The notes under the pieces are model-generated. The model worked only from the letters and a program-made list of their open reading frames with translations, was not told where the DNA came from and did not search any database. The position numbers were made by a program, and so were the translations under genes. From UBA10649 sp037130755 (GTDB lineage: Bacteria; Actinomycetota; Actinomycetes; S36-B12), in assembly GCA_037130755.1 (NCBI GenBank), contig JBAXSI010000015.1:1-64000 (forward strand): DNA of 64,000 nucleotides, written 5' to 3'. The number at the start of each line of letters is the position of its first letter. The stretch's first letter is position 1. Positions 60,027 through 64,000 of the stretch are shown here, in pieces.

Positions 60027-61342
60027 GTGCGCTCGGCGTGGGCCCGCCCAACGCTCTCGATGACGTCAGCACCGCGACGCATGCCGTTGCGCGCCCTGAT
60101 CGCCTCTCCCTGCTTGGCGAGCCGATCCCTGAGGTCGGCATCGTTGAGGAGGGTCTCGAGCGCGCCGTGCATCTCGGCGTCGGTGAACGTGTAGGTCGAG
60201 AGGCGAACCCCGAAGCCGAGTTCGTCCATGCGCTGCGCATTGTCGTGCTGGTCCCAGAACAACGGCAGGAGGATCATCGGCTTGCCGAAGTGCAGCGACT
60301 CGGTGGTGGTGTTGTTGCCGCCGTGCGTGATCACGAGGTCAACCTTGGGGATGATCGTCGTCTGCGGCAGGAACTCGGCGCCGACCATGTTGGCCGGGAG
60401 TTCGATCTCGCCGGCCTGCGGTCCCTTGCTGACGATGTAGCGGTGCGGTGTGTCGGCCAGAACGCTGATGACCCGACGCATCAGGTCGACGTCGGCCCCG
60501 CCGAGCGAGCCGAGCGAGAAGTAGATGAGCGCGCTGCCATCAGGCCGGTCGCGCAGAAGTTCGGGCAGTTCGTACTCGTCGTCGGTCTCGCGGACGCTGG
60601 AGTCCATGCGGTGCCAGGTGGCGTCAAGGGGCCGTCGGTCGACGTAGTCGGCGTCCTCCGGGAACACGTAGAGGTTCGCGACCTCGCTGGTGTGGACGAA
60701 CTCGAGGTCGTCGAGCGGCGGAGCACCCTTCTCCACGACCCACGCGTTGAACATCTCCCACATGGCGCGGTGCGAGCGGTCGTATTCGGCCCGGAAGTCG
60801 TCCCACTGCGAGCGATCGTCGGCCGGCAGGCCCGAGTAGGTGGGTGCGACGTCCGGACCCTTCACCTCGAGCGGATTGCAGGAGACGATCCGCACGTAGG
60901 GCGCGTCCGCGGTGAGCAACGCAGGGAACGCCACGACGTTGTCCTCGACGATGACGTCGGGCTGAACCCGCGCGATGATCTCCTTAAGGTGCGGCTCGCA
61001 GTACATCGACCCGTCGATGAGGGCCTGCCACGTGGGCTGCATGAATCCTTCGAGCTGGTCGATCGTCGGCTTCTGGAGAACCGGTGCGATCTCCCGGATG
61101 TAGTCCTTCCAGAAGGCGCCGGCATCGGCCTCCTGGCCCTCGACCGGCTCCTCCGGTGGCGCGAGGTCGACGAGGTCCTCCTCGAAGCCGAGCGGTGACA
61201 ACCTGCCCTTCCACGACGCCTCTGCGGCGAAGACGACGCGGTGGCCCCGCTCCAGCAGCACCTTGCCGATGCCCACGCACTGGTTGGTCGGCCCGTACGC
61301 CGATTCAGGCATGAACAAGATGGTCAACGGGCGATCGGTCAT
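60023..61342 (-). CDS. GT1-family glycosyltransferase (MGT type)
   Basis: This 439-residue glycosyltransferase of the UDP-glucuronosyl/macrolide type has acceptor-domain start LTILFMPESAYGPTN and a donor domain with LIYFSLGSLGG, ITHGGNNTTTE and the PLFWDQHDNAQRM nucleotide-sugar motif. It transfers a sugar from an NDP-sugar to a small acceptor. ATG overlaps the TetR stop (ATGA). Presence in a TetR-led operon suggests making or inactivating a glycosylated small molecule. Confidence 0.88.
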   Translation of the reverse strand: MTDRPLTILFMPESAYGPTNQCVGIGKVLLERGHRVVFAAEASWKGRLSPLGFEEDLVDLAPPEEPVEGQEADAGAFWKDYIREIAPVLQKPTIDQLEGFMQPTWQALIDGSMYCEPHLKEIIARVQPDVIVEDNVVAFPALLTADAPYVRIVSCNPLEVKGPDVAPTYSGLPADDRSQWDDFRAEYDRSHRAMWEMFNAWVVEKGAPPLDDLEFVHTSEVANLYVFPEDADYVDRRPLDATWHRMDSSVRETDDEYELPELLRDRPDGSALIYFSLGSLGGADVDLMRRVISVLADTPHRYIVSKGPQAGEIELPANMVGAEFLPQTTIIPKVDLVITHGGNNTTTESLHFGKPMILLPLFWDQHDNAQRMDELGFGVRLSTYTFTDAEMHGALETLLNDADLRDRLAKQGEAIRARNGMRRGADVIESVGRAHAERT

Positions 61343-61944
61343 CGGGTCTCCTGGTCGAGCGGGTGGTTGGTGGCAAGTCTGGCGTAGCCGAGGATCAACC
61401 CAGCAGTCGCCGCGTGATCGAGGGTCGGGTGACCGGCCATGATCCGGTAGCCGTACGCATCCTCGAGCGCGACGAGGTTCCGCGAGATCGCGAGCGCATC
61501 CGCAGCCAGGGTGAAGACGCCCTGCGCCGCGCCAAGTTCGAGGATCGTCTGGTACATCGCGACCTGCCGGTCATACAGCGAGGTGAGCAGGACCGCGTAC
61601 AGCGTGTTGCGTGCGGCCTCCCCGCCCAGCGCGCACAGGAGCTTGACCTCCTCGTCGTCCTCGTCGACGGGCAGGCCGTTCTTGATGGTGATGATCAACC
61701 GCTCTGCCGGATCGGTCACGCCCTGGATCGCCTTGAGGCGGTCCTCGTAGAAGCGCTCCATGCCGGCGCGGTTGGCATCGACGAGTAGGTCCTGCAGGTC
61801 CGGGTAGTGGTACAGGATCGCGCCGGACGTCAGGCCTGCCTCCTCGGCCACCTGGTTCAGGCGCACGTTGGCGCCGTGCTCGGCCATCGCCCGCTGTGCG
61901 GCCTCGAGCAGGTCGGTGCGCTTTCCGCCCTTCGCCTTGGCCAT
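61339..61944 (-). CDS. TetR-family transcriptional regulator
   Basis: This 201-residue repressor-type regulator has a helix-turn-helix at about 8-55 (KRTDLLEAAQRAMAEHG, then RLNQVAEEAGLTSGAILYHY) and an all-helical ligand domain. It is first in the six-gene minus-strand operon and has a GGGGGAG site. The perfect palindrome at 62011, 66 nt upstream of its start and overlapping a promoter for the divergent importer, is its likely operator. Confidence 0.92.
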   Translation of the reverse strand: MAKAKGGKRTDLLEAAQRAMAEHGANVRLNQVAEEAGLTSGAILYHYPDLQDLLVDANRAGMERFYEDRLKAIQGVTDPAERLIITIKNGLPVDEDDEEVKLLCALGGEAARNTLYAVLLTSLYDRQVAMYQTILELGAAQGVFTLAADALAISRNLVALEDAYGYRIMAGHPTLDHAATAGLILGYARLATNHPLDQETR

Positions 61945-62010
61945 CGCTCCCCCTTCGACCGCGGGCGGTTCCCACAGTCGTCGTGGCACCCTACCCAGCC
62001 CGTCGACCAT

Positions 62011-62026
62011 TTGAATCCGGATTCAA
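62011..62026. promoter_or_regulatory. Perfect 16-bp palindrome, TetR operator candidate
   Basis: TTGAATCC followed by GGATTCAA is a perfect 8+8 palindrome in the divergent intergenic region between tetR and the polyamine-type binding-protein gene. Its left half also supplies a TTGAAT -35 box. Confidence 0.75.
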
Positions 62027-62040
62027 TAAGTTTGCATAAC
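62011..62040 (+). promoter_or_regulatory. Promoter of the polyamine-type importer, overlapped by the operator
   Basis: TTGAAT (62011-62016) and CATAAC (62035-62040) have an 18-bp spacing. Transcription would start near 62047, leaving about 105 nt of leader before the ATG at 62152. The -35 box lies within the palindrome, so TetR binding should block transcription of the importer. Confidence 0.5.
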
Positions 62041-62151
62041 AGTTGTGTTTCAGCCATGGATTCGCTTGCGCTGCCTTACAGCCGTGTGCAACCCTCACCC
62101 ATCGCCGGCCGCTCGGGCTCGGGTCGATGACGTGTGAATAGGAGTCCATTG

Positions 62152-63363
62152 ATGCGAGTTGGCATCCGGAATGCACGCAAGACGGGCGCTGCAGCGGCAC
62201 TTGCCGCCACGGCAGCCCTCATCCTGTCGGCCTGTGGAGGCAGCGCGTCGGACACGGCGAGCTCAGCCGCCAGTGCCGCCGTCAGCGCCGCGGCGAGCGC
62301 GGCTGCAAGCACCGCAGCCAGTGCGGCCCCGGCCAGCAGCGCTGCCGCAGCGGCCAGCGCGCTTGACCCGAACGCCGACCTCACGAAGCAGACATTGACC
62401 GTGTCGAACTGGGCCGGCTACTACCCCGAGGACCTCGCCAAGCAGTTCCAGACCGCCGTCGGCACCCCGTTGACCATCGCGAACCACGCGACCAACGAGG
62501 AGATCATGGGCAAGCTCACGGCCGGTGGTGACTCCGGCATCGACGTCGCCTTCGTCTCCGGGCAGTACGCCCAGGCGCTGAACGACGCCGGGCTGCTCGA
62601 GCCGATCGACAAGAGCCTCATCCCGAACATCACGAACCTCTACCCCGAGGCGACCCAGCTGGCCTTCGACAAGGGCAACACCTACTCGGTTCCCTACACC
62701 TGGGGCACCACGGGCATCTGCTACCGCAGCGACCTCGTCGACAAGGCGCCCACGAGCTGGAACGACCTGCTCAAGCCGACCGACGCCAACAAGGGCAAGA
62801 TCACCATGCTCTCGACTGAGCGCTGGCTCCTCCTCCCGGCCCTGAAGTCGCTTGGCTACTCCATCAACACGACGGACGACGCCCAGCTGCAGGAGGCCAA
62901 GGACCTCACCATCGCGCAGAAGCCCGACCTGCTCGCCTACGACGACACCGACTTCTACAAGAAGCTGATCTCCGGCGAGGCCACGATGACCGAGGCGTGG
63001 GACGGCTGGTGCAACTACGGCATCGCCGAGGACAAGAACATCAAGTTCGTCGTTCCCTCCGAGGGCAGCGACCTCTGGTCCGACACGATGGTCGTACTGA
63101 AGTCGTCGAAGAACAAGGAGGCCTCAATGGCCTTCATCAACTTCATCCTCGACCCGGCGAACCACGCATGGGTCGCGGAGAACATCCTCTACAAGGTGCC
63201 GAACCAGGCCGCCATGGAGACCAAGGGCGTCACGGATCTCAACGCGACCTACCCCAACATGGCGATGACGCCGGCCGATCTGCTCAAGCAGGAGACCATC
63301 GTCGACCTGGGCGCTGACAGCTCCAAGTACACCGACATCGCCACCGAGGTCACCTCCAGTTAG
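62152..63363 (+). CDS. Polyamine-type (PotD-like) ABC solute-binding lipoprotein
   Basis: This 403-residue protein has a lipoprotein signal (AALILSAC, Cys 28), an extreme Ala/Ser linker of about 45 residues, and a family 1-type binding fold similar to spermidine/putrescine-binding proteins (LTVSNWAGYYPEDLAKQF, VPYTWGTTGICYRSD, MTEAWDGWCNYG). An AGGAG site precedes the ATG at 62152. The permease gene begins 2 nt after its stop. Divergent to the TetR-led operon. Confidence 0.87.
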   Translation: MRVGIRNARKTGAAAALAATAALILSACGGSASDTASSAASAAVSAAASAAASTAASAAPASSAAAAASALDPNADLTKQTLTVSNWAGYYPEDLAKQFQTAVGTPLTIANHATNEEIMGKLTAGGDSGIDVAFVSGQYAQALNDAGLLEPIDKSLIPNITNLYPEATQLAFDKGNTYSVPYTWGTTGICYRSDLVDKAPTSWNDLLKPTDANKGKITMLSTERWLLLPALKSLGYSINTTDDAQLQEAKDLTIAQKPDLLAYDDTDFYKKLISGEATMTEAWDGWCNYGIAEDKNIKFVVPSEGSDLWSDTMVVLKSSKNKEASMAFINFILDPANHAWVAENILYKVPNQAAMETKGVTDLNATYPNMAMTPADLLKQETIVDLGADSSKYTDIATEVTSS

Positions 63364-63365
63364 TC

Positions 63366-64000
63366 GTGACCACTGACCAAGCAACCACGAGCGGAGGGCG
63401 TGGCGCCATCGGGCGCCGCGCCCTCGGCTCGCGGGCGGTCTTCCTGGCCCCCGGTCTCGTCTATGTCACGCTCTTCATGGCGATCCCACTGGCCCTTGTC
63501 ATCTCATACGCGTTCCTGACGAAGGGCCGTTTCGGCGGCGTGACGCTTCCGTTCACGCTCGCGAGCTTCGCCAAGGCACTTCAGCCCACCTACCTGTCCG
63601 TGCTCGGCAACTCCCTGCTCATCGCCACGGTGACGACGATCCTGGCCCTGCTGATCGGCTACCCCGTCGCCTATGCGATCTCGCTGATGCCCGCGCGGTG
63701 GCGCCCAATCGCCCTCGTGCTGATCGTGCTGCCGTTCTGGACCAACTTCCTCGTCCGCACGTACGCCTGGATGGTCCTGCTCAACACCGAAGGCCCGGTG
63801 AACAAGGCGTTGATGAGCATCGGGCTCATCGATCAGCCGATCGGCCTGCTCTACACGCGGGGCGCAGTCATCGCCGGCATGCTGTATTCGTACCTGCCAT
63901 TGATGATCCTGCCGCTGTACGCCTCCATGGATCGCATGGACCACTCCTTGCTGGAGGCAGCCAGGAATCTCGGCGCGTCGCGGTTCCGCGCGTTCCGTGA
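63366..64000 (+). CDS. Polyamine-type ABC importer permease (PotB-like), cut by the window end
   Basis: The frame from the GTG at 63366 stays open to the right edge (211 complete codons). It has a basic start, a first helix (AVFLAPGLVYVTLFMAIPLA), a second around NSLLIATVTTILALLIGYPV, the WTNFLVRTYAWM segment typical of PotB, and reaches the EAA loop (LLEAARNLGASRFRAF). About 70-90 C-terminal residues are missing. PotC-like and ATPase genes probably follow outside the window. Confidence 0.88.
   Translation, partial: MTTDQATTSGGRGAIGRRALGSRAVFLAPGLVYVTLFMAIPLALVISYAFLTKGRFGGVTLPFTLASFAKALQPTYLSVLGNSLLIATVTTILALLIGYPVAYAISLMPARWRPIALVLIVLPFWTNFLVRTYAWMVLLNTEGPVNKALMSIGLIDQPIGLLYTRGAVIAGMLYSYLPLMILPLYASMDRMDHSLLEAARNLGASRFRAFR

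Noticed and set aside
1..64000. CRISPR arrays, tRNA or rRNA genes, prophage or IS transposase genes
   Set aside because: I looked for regularly spaced direct repeats, cloverleaf-like segments and transposase motifs and saw none.

Overview
The window is high-GC, gene-dense DNA, and its gene content points to an actinobacterium (Actinomycetota). The supporting genes are a wax ester synthase/diacylglycerol acyltransferase, a cutinase, an isobutyryl-CoA mutase large subunit, a maltokinase-like sugar kinase, many lipoproteins and frequent GTG starts. Several genes seem to have start codons lying 6-12 bases after a -10-like box, with no ribosome site. The genus cannot be fixed from the sequence alone. 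I saw no tRNA, rRNA, CRISPR array, phage gene or recognisable transposase.

Layout. 0-6.7 kb: scattered metabolic genes (VOC protein, beta-propeller protein, isobutyryl-CoA mutase, three-domain FAD/Fe-S dehydrogenase, cysteine hydrolase). 6.9-12.2 kb: a compact hydrolase island. A CHAT caspase-like protease, an LCAT-type alpha/beta hydrolase and a C14 caspase lie in one direction, and a gluzincin metallopeptidase faces them end to end. This is the best candidate for an undescribed system, possibly immune or cell-death related. 13.0-14.1 kb: an AbiEi/DUF559-type gene bracketed by a 27-bp inverted repeat. The repeat belongs to a dispersed ~65-bp palindromic element whose third copy lies at 55.6 kb. 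14.2-23.1 kb: housekeeping and envelope genes, including a YbhF-like ABC exporter, a GGDEF protein and class I aldolase.

23.2-35.5 kb: an 11-gene minus-strand run. It starts with a GntR regulator and continues with a class III aminotransferase, an FGGY kinase, a five-gene peptide-type ABC importer, diaminopimelate decarboxylase and a serine beta-lactamase-fold hydrolase. 37.8-49.7 kb: a divergent catabolic regulon around an IclR regulator with two palindromic operator candidates. The minus-strand operon of eight genes encodes an M24-like protein, a U32-like protein, an IlvD/Edd dehydratase, a sugar ABC importer, an SMP-30 lactonase and a dehydrogenase. The plus-strand operon encodes IclR, a second dehydrogenase and a DapA-family aldolase. 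Together they read as an oxidative, non-phosphorylating route: sugar to lactone, aldonate, 2-keto-3-deoxy acid, then aldol cleavage.

49.7-55.5 kb: neutral-lipid genes, a secreted nuclease/phosphatase-fold protein, a sirtuin with an altered zinc site, a secreted hydrolase and an SdpI-like protein. 55.6-61.9 kb: a tightly coupled TetR-led operon of GT1 glycosyltransferase, maltokinase/glucosamine-kinase-like kinase, glutamine synthetase homologue, SIS sugar isomerase and MOSC protein. Across a perfect 16-bp palindrome, a polyamine-type ABC importer starts and runs off the right edge.
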